A DNA stretch of 64,000 nucleotides from Lachnospiraceae bacterium (GTDB taxonomy: Bacteria; Bacillota; Clostridia; Lachnospirales; Lachnospiraceae), in the NCBI GenBank assembly GCA_024698715.1, contig JAILRA010000024.1, positions 1 through 64,000 on the forward strand. The letters are read 5' to 3'. The notes below the pieces were generated by a model. It was given only the letters and a program-made list of their open reading frames with translations. It did not search any database and had not been told where the DNA came from. Positions 8,018-16,704 of the stretch are shown here, piece by piece. Positions within the stretch are counted from its first letter, which is position 1. Each line of letters opens with the position of its first letter. A program made the translations under genes and the position numbers.

Positions 8018-9067
8018 TTAAATATCAGAGATGGAATTTTGAACGAATTCTTTGAATCGAGGCAGCTTTACTTCAATTTCACCTCGCCTGGAAAGATCTA
8101 TAATTCCTTTTTCAGCCAGACGTTTCCTGGGAATACTCCAATCGGAATGGTTGGTTTTTGTAATATCCAATAGTTCGGCAACAGGCATAATATCTTTTTT
8201 AATTACATAGGAAAGATACCATTTATCTTTTGATGTAAGTTCGTTCCAGATTTTTTTATAAACTTTCTCTGACAAAACATAATCTACTTTTGAAAGCATT
8301 AAATTAGATAAAGTTTTATCTTCCGATTCCCACATATAATAGCCGAAGGTTTGGTAAGCATATGCATAGCCTTTGGTCATTTCGGCCATTTCATTGGCAG
8401 TTTTTTCATCCAGATTCATTGTCTGACGATAGCTCTCACGGATAACGGGTATGCTTAACGGAGACATTTCAAAAGAAGCGGCACGAAGGAAAAAAGTCAG
8501 ACCATCGGTATTTTCCACTTCATGCATATCTTCATATAGCCCGGCAACTAAAAGAAATATTGGAAGATCTTCTCTGATTAAAATCTGAAATTCCTGAATA
8601 AAATCGACAAGAGAAGGGGTTTTTTGAACTTCATCTATTACAACCAGAATACGTTTTTTATATTTTTTTATTTCTTTTATTAAAGTTTTTAAAGCATAAT
8701 CTTCACTGGCAACAGGGCTTTTTTGAGAAAGATTCAAACCGACTCCGAACAAAGATAGATTAAGAGAGGTATCGACAAACTTGGTCAAAAAAGGATCTTC
8801 ACTGTATAAATTGGCTATTAAGTCTTTTGTGATTTCACCGGTTGATTTCAGGTCAACAATAATCCAGTTTTTATCCTTTTTTAATTCGCGTTCTATTGCT
8901 GTTAAAGTTACCGTTTTGCCCGCACCGCGAATTCCGGTAAGTTTAAAAGCATTTTCCTGAGGATTTTCGCTGTTTAAAGAATCCAGAATCTCATTGATTA
9001 CGAGATCACGGCGTATATATTGATTAGGTATTTTTCCAAAACTGAGTGCATATGGATTATCTTTCAT
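8018..9067 (-). CDS. AAA/STAND-type ATPase with C-terminal winged helix
   Basis: The 349-residue protein has a Walker A motif (GIRGAGKT, about residues 45-52), a Walker B motif (RILVVIDEVQK, about 138-148) and a C-terminal winged-helix-like segment at about 270-345. This is the layout of the ATP-binding proteins related to archaeal-type ATPases and STAND NTPases. The family is often mobile and poorly characterised, with possible roles in signalling or regulation. The base composition is more AT-rich than trmB, and an unusual AT-rich stretch lies upstream, which suggests acquisition separate from its neighbours. Confidence 0.75.
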   Translation of the reverse strand: MKDNPYALSFGKIPNQYIRRDLVINEILDSLNSENPQENAFKLTGIRGAGKTVTLTAIERELKKDKNWIIVDLKSTGEITKDLIANLYSEDPFLTKFVDTSLNLSLFGVGLNLSQKSPVASEDYALKTLIKEIKKYKKRILVVIDEVQKTPSLVDFIQEFQILIREDLPIFLLVAGLYEDMHEVENTDGLTFFLRAASFEMSPLSIPVIRESYRQTMNLDEKTANEMAEMTKGYAYAYQTFGYYMWESEDKTLSNLMLSKVDYVLSEKVYKKIWNELTSKDKWYLSYVIKKDIMPVAELLDITKTNHSDWSIPRKRLAEKGIIDLSRRGEIEVKLPRFKEFVQNSISDI

Positions 9068-9089
9068 AAGGCAATCTCCTTAAAGATAT

Positions 9090-9205
9090 ATTAATTATCA
9101 ACTGAATATATAATACCTTCTTAAAATATATAATTCAATATAAAATCGAGGGTTTCTATATAAAACTATATAATTTAATATAATTCGATATAAAAATATA
9201 TAAGA
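9090..9205. repeat. AT-rich stretch with degenerate TATATAAT-type repeats upstream of the ATPase gene
   Basis: This 116-base stretch is almost entirely A and T. It contains several imperfect copies of a TATATAATT-N-AATATAA unit, for example around 9127-9143 and 9169-9185. It lies upstream of the leftward ATPase gene and could hold its promoter and operator sites. No clear hairpin or -35 box stands out. Confidence 0.45.
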
Positions 9206-9253
9206 CAGACAACACAATAAGAATGGGGATTCCGGCGGAAAAAACGGAGATTT

Positions 9254-10114
9254 TCAGCAGTTGCCGGTATATACATGATCTAGATATTCTCTTGCTGCAT
9301 CTGCCAGTCTATAGATCAGAGAAACTTCGGTCGGAGCTTTATCATTCATATGAAACCGCGGGAAGAAGCGGGAAATGTGAAGAGGAACGCTTTGTCCGAT
9401 TTTTTTGCCTTCCTTATCTTTAAGATCACATATCCGGCTGCTTATTGCACGAATTTCGTCTTCGGTATCGTTTTCGCCAGGTACGATCAGTGTTGTCAGT
9501 TCGACATGACAGATCTTCACTGCTTCTTCGATGAAACGCATGGTCATATCAAGGTTGCCGCCGAGAGTTTTTTCGTAATATTCTTTCGTAAATCCCTTCA
9601 GATCGATGTTCATCGCATCTATATAAGGTTCGATCTCCCGAAGTACCGATATTTCCGCCGTCCCGTTTGTAACGAGCACATTTAAAAGTCCCGCTTCATG
9701 CGAGAGCTTTGCGGTGTCGCGAACGAATTCGTAGCCGATCAGCGGTTCATTGTATGTAAAAGCTATCCCTATATTATTTTTCGAACGAAGGGAAAGGGCC
9801 GCTTCAACCAGATTTTCGGGGCTTATTGTTTCCGCATTTTTTTCCCATAAAGATACTTCTTTTCCCCAGGAAATATCCGAATTCTGACAAAACGGGCATC
9901 TTAGATTGCATCCGTAACTTCCTACGGAAAGGATCATTTTTCCGGGATGAAACCTGTTAAGAGGCTTTTTTTCTATCGGATCGAGCGCTATCCCGGTGAT
10001 CTTACCGTAAGCGGCATCGATCACCCTGCCGTCCTTCACCGTTCTTGCCCCGCAGAATCCTTTATTACCTTCTTTAATTTCACAATGTCTGAAACAGACT
10101 TCGCAACGCGGCAT
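9254..10114 (-). CDS. amrS: AmmeMemoRadiSam-type radical SAM enzyme
   Basis: The 286-residue protein has the radical SAM CxxxCxxC motif (C69, C73, C76 within CNLRCPFCQN), which binds the 4Fe-4S cluster that cleaves S-adenosylmethionine. An additional N-terminal Cys set (C4, C7, C11, C21) is typical of the branch related to pyruvate-formate-lyase activating enzymes and called AmrS. The substrate is not known. The usual partners (MEMO and AMMECR1 domain proteins) are not in the window. Divergent transcription from the Nudix gene leaves a 180-base shared promoter region. Confidence 0.8.
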   Translation of the reverse strand: MPRCEVCFRHCEIKEGNKGFCGARTVKDGRVIDAAYGKITGIALDPIEKKPLNRFHPGKMILSVGSYGCNLRCPFCQNSDISWGKEVSLWEKNAETISPENLVEAALSLRSKNNIGIAFTYNEPLIGYEFVRDTAKLSHEAGLLNVLVTNGTAEISVLREIEPYIDAMNIDLKGFTKEYYEKTLGGNLDMTMRFIEEAVKICHVELTTLIVPGENDTEDEIRAISSRICDLKDKEGKKIGQSVPLHISRFFPRFHMNDKAPTEVSLIYRLADAAREYLDHVYTGNC

Positions 10115-10294
10115 TTTTTCTCCGTTTTTTATATCTGAAATATCCGCATTAAGTATAACAATTATTTCTTTTTTTTCATATCCGTTATGGTAAAATATAA
10201 TAATGATTCTTCAAACCGGCCGACATCAAAATATAATGAAAGAATAAAAAAATCGGCACTCTTATAAACACACATAATTATTTCGGGAGAAAAT

Positions 10295-10831
10295 ATGGAA
10301 ATTTGGGATGTCTACGACATAAACAGAGTAAAAACGGGAAAGATGGAACGCGGTGCCGAATTTGCCGAGGATGCCTATACATGCGTGATGCATATCTGCA
10401 TTTTCAATTCAAAAGGCGAGATGCTTATCCAGCAAAGACAGTCTTTTAAGAAGACCTGGCCGAATCTCTGGGACATTTCGGTCGGAGGACATACCGAAGC
10501 AGGCGAAACTTCTCAGGGAAGTGCCGAGAGGGAACTTTTCGAAGAACTCGGTCTGAAGAGGGATCTTTCCGATAACAGAGCACATTTTACGATAAATTTC
10601 GTCCACGGATTTGATGATTATTATTTTATTGAAGAAGATCTGGATATCAAAGATCTCAAACTCCAGGAAGAAGAAGTTCAGGCGGTAAAATGGGCTTCGA
10701 GAGAAGAAATAAAGAAGATGATCGAAAACGGAGAATTTATCTTTTATTATCCGAGCCTGATCGATTTTATATTTGATTCAAGAAACAATTACGGGGCGCA
10801 TGTTAATGAGTCCAATAAATATCTCAGATAA
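10295..10831 (+). CDS. Nudix hydrolase, IPP-isomerase-like subgroup
   Basis: The 178-residue protein carries a full Nudix box at about residues 68-90 (GHTEAGETSQGSAERELFEE then L-G), which binds the divalent metal and hydrolyses a nucleoside diphosphate-linked bond. The N-terminal half (EIWDVYDINR, then QRQSFKKTWPNLWDIS) resembles the isopentenyl-diphosphate-isomerase-like Nudix branch. Its substrate cannot be assigned from sequence alone. Its stop codon directly abuts the ATG of the next gene, so the two form an operon. A GGGAG ribosome binding site precedes the start. Confidence 0.85.
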   Translation: MEIWDVYDINRVKTGKMERGAEFAEDAYTCVMHICIFNSKGEMLIQQRQSFKKTWPNLWDISVGGHTEAGETSQGSAERELFEELGLKRDLSDNRAHFTINFVHGFDDYYFIEEDLDIKDLKLQEEEVQAVKWASREEIKKMIENGEFIFYYPSLIDFIFDSRNNYGAHVNESNKYLR

Positions 10832-12436
10832 ATGAAAAAAACGATAGCTATAATCGGCGGCGGTGTTTCCGGATTGTCTGCGGGCATTTACGGACAGCGT
10901 GCCGGATATGAAACAACAGTATATGAAAAAAACTCCGTTCCCGGAGGAAGTTTAAGCGGATGGTACAGGAACGGCTTTGCCATAGATAACTGTCTTCACT
11001 GGCTGACCGGTACTTCCGAAGGCACTCCGACCAATCTTATGTGGAAAGAACTCGGAGTACTTAACGAAGAGTCAAAAATAGTTGAAAGACCTTATCTTAT
11101 CTCATCGGAAACGGACGGAGTCAGGGTAACTTTATGGAGAGATGTCGAAAGGACAAGGCAGGAGATGCTAAAGCTTTCTCCCGAAGATGCAACGGAGATC
11201 AATCTTTTTTTGGACTGCGTTAATGTTGCAACCGACATTACGGCCAATCTTTCACATATCATGAAACTCGCAAAGACGGTTTCCGAAGCAGAAACCGTGC
11301 TTTCGCATTTTGATTTTGCCAGACGTGCGGTTCTTTTTGCGGGACTGGATATCGAACACTGGGCACAGAAATTCAAGAGCAGAGCAATCCAAAATCTCCT
11401 GCTCGATTTCAGCGCAAAAGAGTACGAATCCTACTGGCTTATCGTGGTTTACAGTTTCTTCGCCTGCGGAAATGCCGATATTCTCGAAGGCGGATCGATC
11501 AAAATCGCCGACAATCTCATTAAAACCTATCTTGAAGAGGGTGGCAGGATCGTAAGCAATATGCCTGCGAAGCAGATTTCGATAAAGAAACGCAAAATTC
11601 CCAAAATCGAGAAAAAAGCGAAAATCAAGACAAAATATGCAGAAAAAATCCTGTTCGAAAACGGCGAGGAAATATCGGCCGATTATATAATCTGTGCATG
11701 TGACATCAAATATGTTTTTTCAAAACTGATAAGGAAGAAAGAGCATAAAACCAAGATCATGCGATATGTTTTCAGACATAAAAAGGATTTTCCGATGTAT
11801 TCTTCATTCCAGGCTGCATTCAGTGTGGACGGCCTGTTCGAAGAAATAGGTGATTCACTCGGATTCGAATGCGAACCGATCGAAGTCGGAATGCAGAGGA
11901 TCAACAGGATTTATCTGAAAAACTACCGTGCTTACGGAGATTACATCGCACCCGAAGGAAAAACCGTGGTTCAGTGCATGGTCATCCAGTATAACAAGGA
12001 CTTCAGATTCTGGCGAAGATTGAAGAAAACAAACGAAACACGATACAAAGAGATCAAGACAAATATCGCAAATGCCATGGTCTCCGAGATTGTCAGAAAA
12101 TTTCCGAAGTATGACGGAAAGATCAAAGTCCTTGATACCTGGACTCCGTATACTTATGCCAAAAGGAATAATGACACCAACGGTGCATATATGAGATTCA
12201 TTACCACCGCTTTCAGCAGGAAAGCCAATATTTCCTGTGAAGTAAAAGGCATGGACAATGTATTCCTTGCAAGTCATTGCCTGAGATACCCCGGCGGACT
12301 TCCGATGGCGGCCGTCAGCGGAAAAACGGTTATCGATGTCATTCAGGAAAAGGAAAAACCCCTCATTCCGTTCGTAGGCGGACTTGTGGAAAAAGTTACC
12401 GAAGTTGTGGATAAAAAGACCGGTAAAGAGGCGTAA
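10832..12436 (+). CDS. FAD/NAD(P)-dependent oxidoreductase, phytoene-desaturase-like
   Basis: The 534-residue protein starts with a dinucleotide-binding Rossmann motif (IAIIGGGVSGLSAG, about residues 5-18), then an acidic residue that binds ribose (VYEKN) and a P-G-G-S loop. The C-terminus has the FAD-contacting region (YPGGLPMAAVSGK). This is the architecture of the CrtI/retinol-saturase-like flavoprotein family. No carotenoid genes are present, so a role in pigment synthesis is not supported; it more likely acts on an unidentified lipid or other substrate. It begins at the base after the upstream Nudix stop codon. Confidence 0.8.
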   Translation: MKKTIAIIGGGVSGLSAGIYGQRAGYETTVYEKNSVPGGSLSGWYRNGFAIDNCLHWLTGTSEGTPTNLMWKELGVLNEESKIVERPYLISSETDGVRVTLWRDVERTRQEMLKLSPEDATEINLFLDCVNVATDITANLSHIMKLAKTVSEAETVLSHFDFARRAVLFAGLDIEHWAQKFKSRAIQNLLLDFSAKEYESYWLIVVYSFFACGNADILEGGSIKIADNLIKTYLEEGGRIVSNMPAKQISIKKRKIPKIEKKAKIKTKYAEKILFENGEEISADYIICACDIKYVFSKLIRKKEHKTKIMRYVFRHKKDFPMYSSFQAAFSVDGLFEEIGDSLGFECEPIEVGMQRINRIYLKNYRAYGDYIAPEGKTVVQCMVIQYNKDFRFWRRLKKTNETRYKEIKTNIANAMVSEIVRKFPKYDGKIKVLDTWTPYTYAKRNNDTNGAYMRFITTAFSRKANISCEVKGMDNVFLASHCLRYPGGLPMAAVSGKTVIDVIQEKEKPLIPFVGGLVEKVTEVVDKKTGKEA

Positions 12437-12533
12437 TTCGATATACATCTTTATATATAAAAATCTTTATATAATTATTGATAAAGATACGAAAAACACC
12501 TTGAAAAAATTATATTACCTAAAAGGATATCTT

Positions 12534-13250
12534 ATGAGAAAAATACTTATTACAAATGATGACGGAATAGATGCAAAAGGAATAATCAGACTGGCGGAAG
12601 TCGCAAAAGAATACGGTGAGGTTTGGGTGATCGCTCCTGCTCATCAAAGAAGCGCGGCATCCCACTGCATCACATTAAGAGAACCTATAGAACTAAAAGA
12701 GTATGATTTTCCGGTTGAAGGCGTAAAAGCCTTTGCCTGCAGCGGAACTCCGGCTGACTGCGTCAGAGTCGGCAGCTTGAGCGTAATGCCTTACAAGCCC
12801 GATGTTGTGCTTTCCGGGATCAATTACGGATACAATGTTGCATCTGACATTCAGTATTCCGCAACATGCGGTGCGGCTTTTGAAGCTTCTTTTCAGGGAT
12901 TCATCTCGATCGCACTGTCCGAGAACGCACATGAATGCCATGATATAACCGATGCTTACATAAAGGAACTTCTTGATGAGTATATAGACGTTAAGCTGGA
13001 AAGAAATCAGATATTAAACATCAATTTCCCGAGCGGAAAGATCGAAGAATGTAACGGTATCCGCCGTAATGTCGTCACTTCGGAAGATTCGTTCTTCCAT
13101 GACCGCTACAAAATGCTCGAAGAAAAAGAAGACGGAACCAGACTATACATGGTGGACGGGATATACAATGAAGATGCCGAAGAAGGTACGGACTTCAGAG
13201 CTGTGGTTGAAAAGTATATCTCCGTCGGTGTTGTAAATAATATACGATAG
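12534..13250 (+). CDS. surE: 5'/3'-nucleotidase SurE
   Basis: I choose the ATG at 12534, which follows an AAAGGAT ribosome binding site and begins with the family's metal motif (ILITNDDGIDAKG). An in-frame upstream start at 12384 would overlap the previous gene. The 238-residue product also shows HQRSAASHC and SGINYGYN motifs, which complete the divalent-metal active site. SurE dephosphorylates nucleoside monophosphates and short polyphosphates, and is linked to stationary-phase survival in other bacteria. It lies about 97 bases after the flavoprotein gene on the same strand. Confidence 0.93.
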   Translation: MRKILITNDDGIDAKGIIRLAEVAKEYGEVWVIAPAHQRSAASHCITLREPIELKEYDFPVEGVKAFACSGTPADCVRVGSLSVMPYKPDVVLSGINYGYNVASDIQYSATCGAAFEASFQGFISIALSENAHECHDITDAYIKELLDEYIDVKLERNQILNINFPSGKIEECNGIRRNVVTSEDSFFHDRYKMLEEKEDGTRLYMVDGIYNEDAEEGTDFRAVVEKYISVGVVNNIR

Positions 13251-13344
13251 TCATTATTTTCAATAAAAACGGAATGTACAAAAATACTATTCAATATAAT
13301 CAATTAAAGATTACGATTTGAAATGTTTCGTTTAATTGCAATGA

Positions 13345-14163
13345 TTATATTTTATTCTCTCTAAACATTCTCATCATTTCGTTTGTAAGACTCAGATTGT
13401 TGGGTTGAAGTTCAATATCTTCTCTTTTAACCCATTCGGCATATTTGAGTTCGCTTTCGTCCATATGGATCTCGCCTTCGCCGTCAGCTTCACAGAAAAA
13501 TCCTGCCAGAATATCCTGTGCCATGCCCCAGGGCTGGGATTTGTAATACCTGATATTCTTAACTTTTACGCCGGTTTCTTCCATAACTTCCCTGGCCACG
13601 GTTTCCTCAAAAGTCTCTCCTATTTCGGTAAATCCCGCTACCAGAGCATTATGGCCGTAACCCCTGCGGTATTTCGTGAGCAGGAGGCAGTCGCCCTTAA
13701 TGACTCCCACGATAACGGCCGGATTGATCCTCGGGTAGATGATATTGCCGCATTCCGGGCATCGAAGCGCTCTTTCCTTTTCATCAGGAACAAGCTTTTT
13801 ACCGCATTTTCCGCAATATTTATTGTCCGCATACCATTTCCATAAATGATATCCCGTAAATACAGCAAATACTTCTTTTCCTGAAAATTTATCCCTGACA
13901 TCCCTGATCGAAAAATATTGAAAACCATCTTTTATAAAATCAGAATCCTGTCTTAACAGAAAATAGCGTGTTTCATCCAAAGAAAAAAGATAAATCGCAT
14001 CCTTTTTATCCGTTTCGTTTCCTGAAAGAAAACGGATTTCACCATCTTTTTCCCCAACAAGGATTTTTCCGTCTTTGTCAAATGCAAGCAATGCATCGTT
14101 ATCTTTTATTTCACAGCTGAAAAACTCATTGTTCAATCTGCTCGGATATATATCCTGAATCAT
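13345..14163 (-). CDS. nudC: NAD(+) diphosphatase (NADH pyrophosphatase)
   Basis: The 272-residue protein has a four-Cys zinc ribbon at about residues 117-140 (CGKCGKKL and CPECGN), a Nudix box (GFTEIGETFEETVAREVMEE) at about 176-195 and the NudC-specific S-Q-P-W motif about 15 residues later. It hydrolyses NADH or NAD into NMN and AMP and also removes NAD caps from RNA in other bacteria. It converges on surE from the right and lies 25 bases downstream of the flagellin gene on the same strand. Confidence 0.92.
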   Translation of the reverse strand: MIQDIYPSRLNNEFFSCEIKDNDALLAFDKDGKILVGEKDGEIRFLSGNETDKKDAIYLFSLDETRYFLLRQDSDFIKDGFQYFSIRDVRDKFSGKEVFAVFTGYHLWKWYADNKYCGKCGKKLVPDEKERALRCPECGNIIYPRINPAVIVGVIKGDCLLLTKYRRGYGHNALVAGFTEIGETFEETVAREVMEETGVKVKNIRYYKSQPWGMAQDILAGFFCEADGEGEIHMDESELKYAEWVKREDIELQPNNLSLTNEMMRMFRENKI

Positions 14164-14187
14164 TTTTTTCTCCTAAAACCGTACTGT

Positions 14188-16170
14188 TTACTGTAACAGA
14201 CTCATAACTGCGTCCGATGAATGATTGGCCTGCGACATCATCGAAGTTCCGAACTGTGCGATAATATTAGCCGTGGAAAAATCAACCATTTCGGTTGCCA
14301 TATTGGTGTCACGAATCTGACTCTCCGCTGCCTGTGTATTTTCAACAGTATTTTTATTTGCATTATAAGCATGCTCCAAACGATTCTGATAAGAACCGAA
14401 ATCAGAACGCTGACTGCTTACTACTTCCAAAGCTCCTTTAACATCCTCTATGGATTGTAACGAATCTTCTACGGTAAGAATATCACTTCCGCTTACCCCG
14501 AGTCTGCTTAATGTAAGACATTCATATCTTATATCTATCTGATCCGAAAGATTAAATCCGGCCTGAATAATAACATCCTGATAAGTATCGTCAGGATATC
14601 CGAATATTGGAACATCTATTTTATCGGGTGAAGAGGGATTATATAAATATCCGTATTCATTGGTTCCCGATGGCGTCTGAAGATCCAAAATCGTATTCTC
14701 ATTCAAAGCAGCATTAATTTTATCCAAAACTGACTGCTCGGTATCGGTATTAGAAACGGAAATATTGATACTGAATGAAAAAGGATTGGAACCCGATACA
14801 CTTCCGGATGAATACGGGGTAGTTGCTATTGCATCAAACATTAATGTTATAGTTCCACCAAAATCCGCATCGCCACCGTTTGTATTATTTAATAATCCCG
14901 GGGTACCGCTTCCTTTGGAACCGGTAAGCGCATCCATAACCGAACCGAGACTCCCGTCTATTCTTCTGGAAATAGTATTTTTAGTATAATGCGGATTATA
15001 CTTACCATTTATGGTCGCTCCCAACCAATTCCACCAAAAGCCCTCATCATCATCCGCTTTATCATTCGGAGCCGAATAGGATGATTTCGAATTTGAAGTT
15101 GCAGTCACTTCACCTATTCCGGACATGTAAAATTTAAAAGTCCATTTATCCGTACTTGTTCTGGCTGTTTCGACATCAGTTGTATTAGGAAAAGAAATAA
15201 GATTCGGTCCACCGGCTTCAATAAACGGATCATCTGCAGCATCAAATATATGATCCCCTTTTTTATATGAAACATACGATGCACCATAACTTGAATTTCC
15301 AAAAACCACATTTAATCCCGGATAAGATTTTGATGCTCCCGTTGAATCTTCAAATTTTATATTATAATAACTGCCACTTGAAACAGTCATTGATGTATTA
15401 TTTATGGCAGATATTATCTGGTCCTTTGTAGCATATTCGTTTGGTTTGAATGAAAAACGATAATCAAACATCGGATTATCAGAAGAATCTCTAAGGGGTG
15501 CTGACATATAATCCCCAAGATTGAATGTATAATTTGATGCTTCCAATGTATCCCAGTCAATCGGCGAAGTTGAATAAGTATTCCCGTCATAACCTTTCCA
15601 AGATACACTTACCCCGTTTGCATCAGCTTCAAAATCCAAAGAAGAATACGGAAGATAATCTGCATTTTCATTTGTCGTATCAATGCTTTTTGATGAAGAA
15701 TAAAACTGAACTGTCGGCTTTTTCTCGACTCCTATCTGAATCATTTCTTCATCGCTTGGAACCCAAATCAGTTTTTCGTTAAAAGATGTGGTCTTAAAAA
15801 CACGCTCTGTTTCTTCCTTTAAATGCTGAAACTCAGAGTCCAGATACTCTCTGTCTATATCGGAATTGGTTCCGTTTGCGGACTGAACAGCCAGTTCATT
15901 CATTCTCTGAAGCATATCGGTTACTTCTTCAAGTGCACCGTCAGCTGTCTGAACATATCCTATTCCCTCCATAACATTCGCAGCTCCACGATCAAGCCCT
16001 CTTATCTGTCTTCTCATTTTCTCGGAAATGGCCAGACCTGCGGCATCATCAGCCGCCCGATTAACGCGAAAACCGGAAGAAAGCTTCTCTGTCGATTTTG
16101 CCTTCTTCCTTTCCGTCTTGTTATATTGATTTTGAGCATTCATTGCAAGAATGTTATGCTGAATAACCAT
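14188..16170 (-). CDS. Flagellin with an enlarged central domain
   Basis: The 660-residue protein is the flagellar filament subunit. The conserved N-terminal D0/D1 coiled-coil region spans about 1-165 (start MVIQHNILAMNAQNQ, then KLSSGFRVNRAADDAAGLAIS). The C-terminal D1/D0 region spans about 570-660 and ends in Q-A-N-H-S-S-D-A-V-M-S-L-L-Q. The central part, about 165-565, is a large variable surface domain rich in Ser, Asp, Asn and Thr. Many flagellins have 270-500 residues, so this is a long one. No other flagellar genes lie nearby. A sigma-28-like promoter precedes it. Confidence 0.95.
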   Translation of the reverse strand: MVIQHNILAMNAQNQYNKTERKKAKSTEKLSSGFRVNRAADDAAGLAISEKMRRQIRGLDRGAANVMEGIGYVQTADGALEEVTDMLQRMNELAVQSANGTNSDIDREYLDSEFQHLKEETERVFKTTSFNEKLIWVPSDEEMIQIGVEKKPTVQFYSSSKSIDTTNENADYLPYSSLDFEADANGVSVSWKGYDGNTYSTSPIDWDTLEASNYTFNLGDYMSAPLRDSSDNPMFDYRFSFKPNEYATKDQIISAINNTSMTVSSGSYYNIKFEDSTGASKSYPGLNVVFGNSSYGASYVSYKKGDHIFDAADDPFIEAGGPNLISFPNTTDVETARTSTDKWTFKFYMSGIGEVTATSNSKSSYSAPNDKADDDEGFWWNWLGATINGKYNPHYTKNTISRRIDGSLGSVMDALTGSKGSGTPGLLNNTNGGDADFGGTITLMFDAIATTPYSSGSVSGSNPFSFSINISVSNTDTEQSVLDKINAALNENTILDLQTPSGTNEYGYLYNPSSPDKIDVPIFGYPDDTYQDVIIQAGFNLSDQIDIRYECLTLSRLGVSGSDILTVEDSLQSIEDVKGALEVVSSQRSDFGSYQNRLEHAYNANKNTVENTQAAESQIRDTNMATEMVDFSTANIIAQFGTSMMSQANHSSDAVMSLLQ

Positions 16171-16206
16171 TGTCAGTCTCTCTGTTTTTCAACGCATCCG
16201 CTTTTT

Positions 16207-16233
16207 TTATCGGTCAAATATTTTATTATCTTA
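16207..16233 (-). promoter_or_regulatory. Sigma-28 (FliA/SigD)-type promoter of the flagellin gene
   Basis: On the minus strand TAAG (16230-16233) is followed after 15 bases by ACCGATAA (16207-16214). The consensus is TAAA-N15-GCCGATAA, so there are two mismatches with exact spacing. It lies about 37 bases upstream of the flagellin ATG. Confidence 0.6.
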
Positions 16234-16234
16234 A

Positions 16235-16633
16235 TTATTTTATAAATTTTCCGATTTTCCTAAAATAATCCTCTGTTTCATCTTCCCGAACCTTGCCGAA
16301 TACGTCAAAAATCACCAGTCCGTTCAGATTTTCCGCATCCATAATTCCTTTAAGATAAACCTGCGCTATATGATTGGCGCATACCCTGCAGTCAAACAAA
16401 TCCTTTAAAATATATGCTTTGGAAATATCTTCTTCATCCTTTTCTTTCAGGACAATTCTCAAATAATTGTGCAGAATTCTTGCGACGTTTTTTCTGTCAA
16501 TCAGCTCGTTTTTATCAAGAAAATCCCCTGTTTTCAGAACACCCTTTTTTAAAAGCTCATCTTCACTGATGCCCGAAAACCGAACTGTTTCTTTTATGAA
16601 TTTTTCTTTGCTTAAATATTCCGAATTATCCAT
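16235..16633 (-). CDS. Uncharacterised 132-residue protein, weak S-layer-homology-like pattern
   Basis: I do not recognise this gene. The product has no signal peptide or membrane helix. The middle part (IDRKNVARILHNYLRIVLKEK, then ILKDLFDCRVCANHIAQVYLKGIMD) loosely follows the spacing of an S-layer-homology motif: helix, aspartate region, A-x-x-I-x-x-x-Y-x-x-G-I. Two cysteines lie close together at about residue 80. It lies directly upstream of the flagellin gene but ends before the flagellin promoter, so a functional link is uncertain. Confidence 0.55.
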   Translation of the reverse strand: MDNSEYLSKEKFIKETVRFSGISEDELLKKGVLKTGDFLDKNELIDRKNVARILHNYLRIVLKEKDEEDISKAYILKDLFDCRVCANHIAQVYLKGIMDAENLNGLVIFDVFGKVREDETEDYFRKIGKFIK

Positions 16634-16704
16634 GTTACTGTTCTTTTAAAATCTGAGTATTCCGTATTTTCGTATAATCTGATACCGAATCCGAACGGCT
16701 CAGA

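Noticed and set aside
9090-9205. Possible CRISPR-like or regular tandem array
   Set aside because: The repeats are short, degenerate and without regular spacers; the stretch is simply AT-rich. No CRISPR array was seen anywhere in the window.
12384-12533. Longer start for surE
   Set aside because: It would overlap the flavoprotein gene by about 50 bases and lacks the family's N-terminus; the ATG at 12534 gives the standard start.
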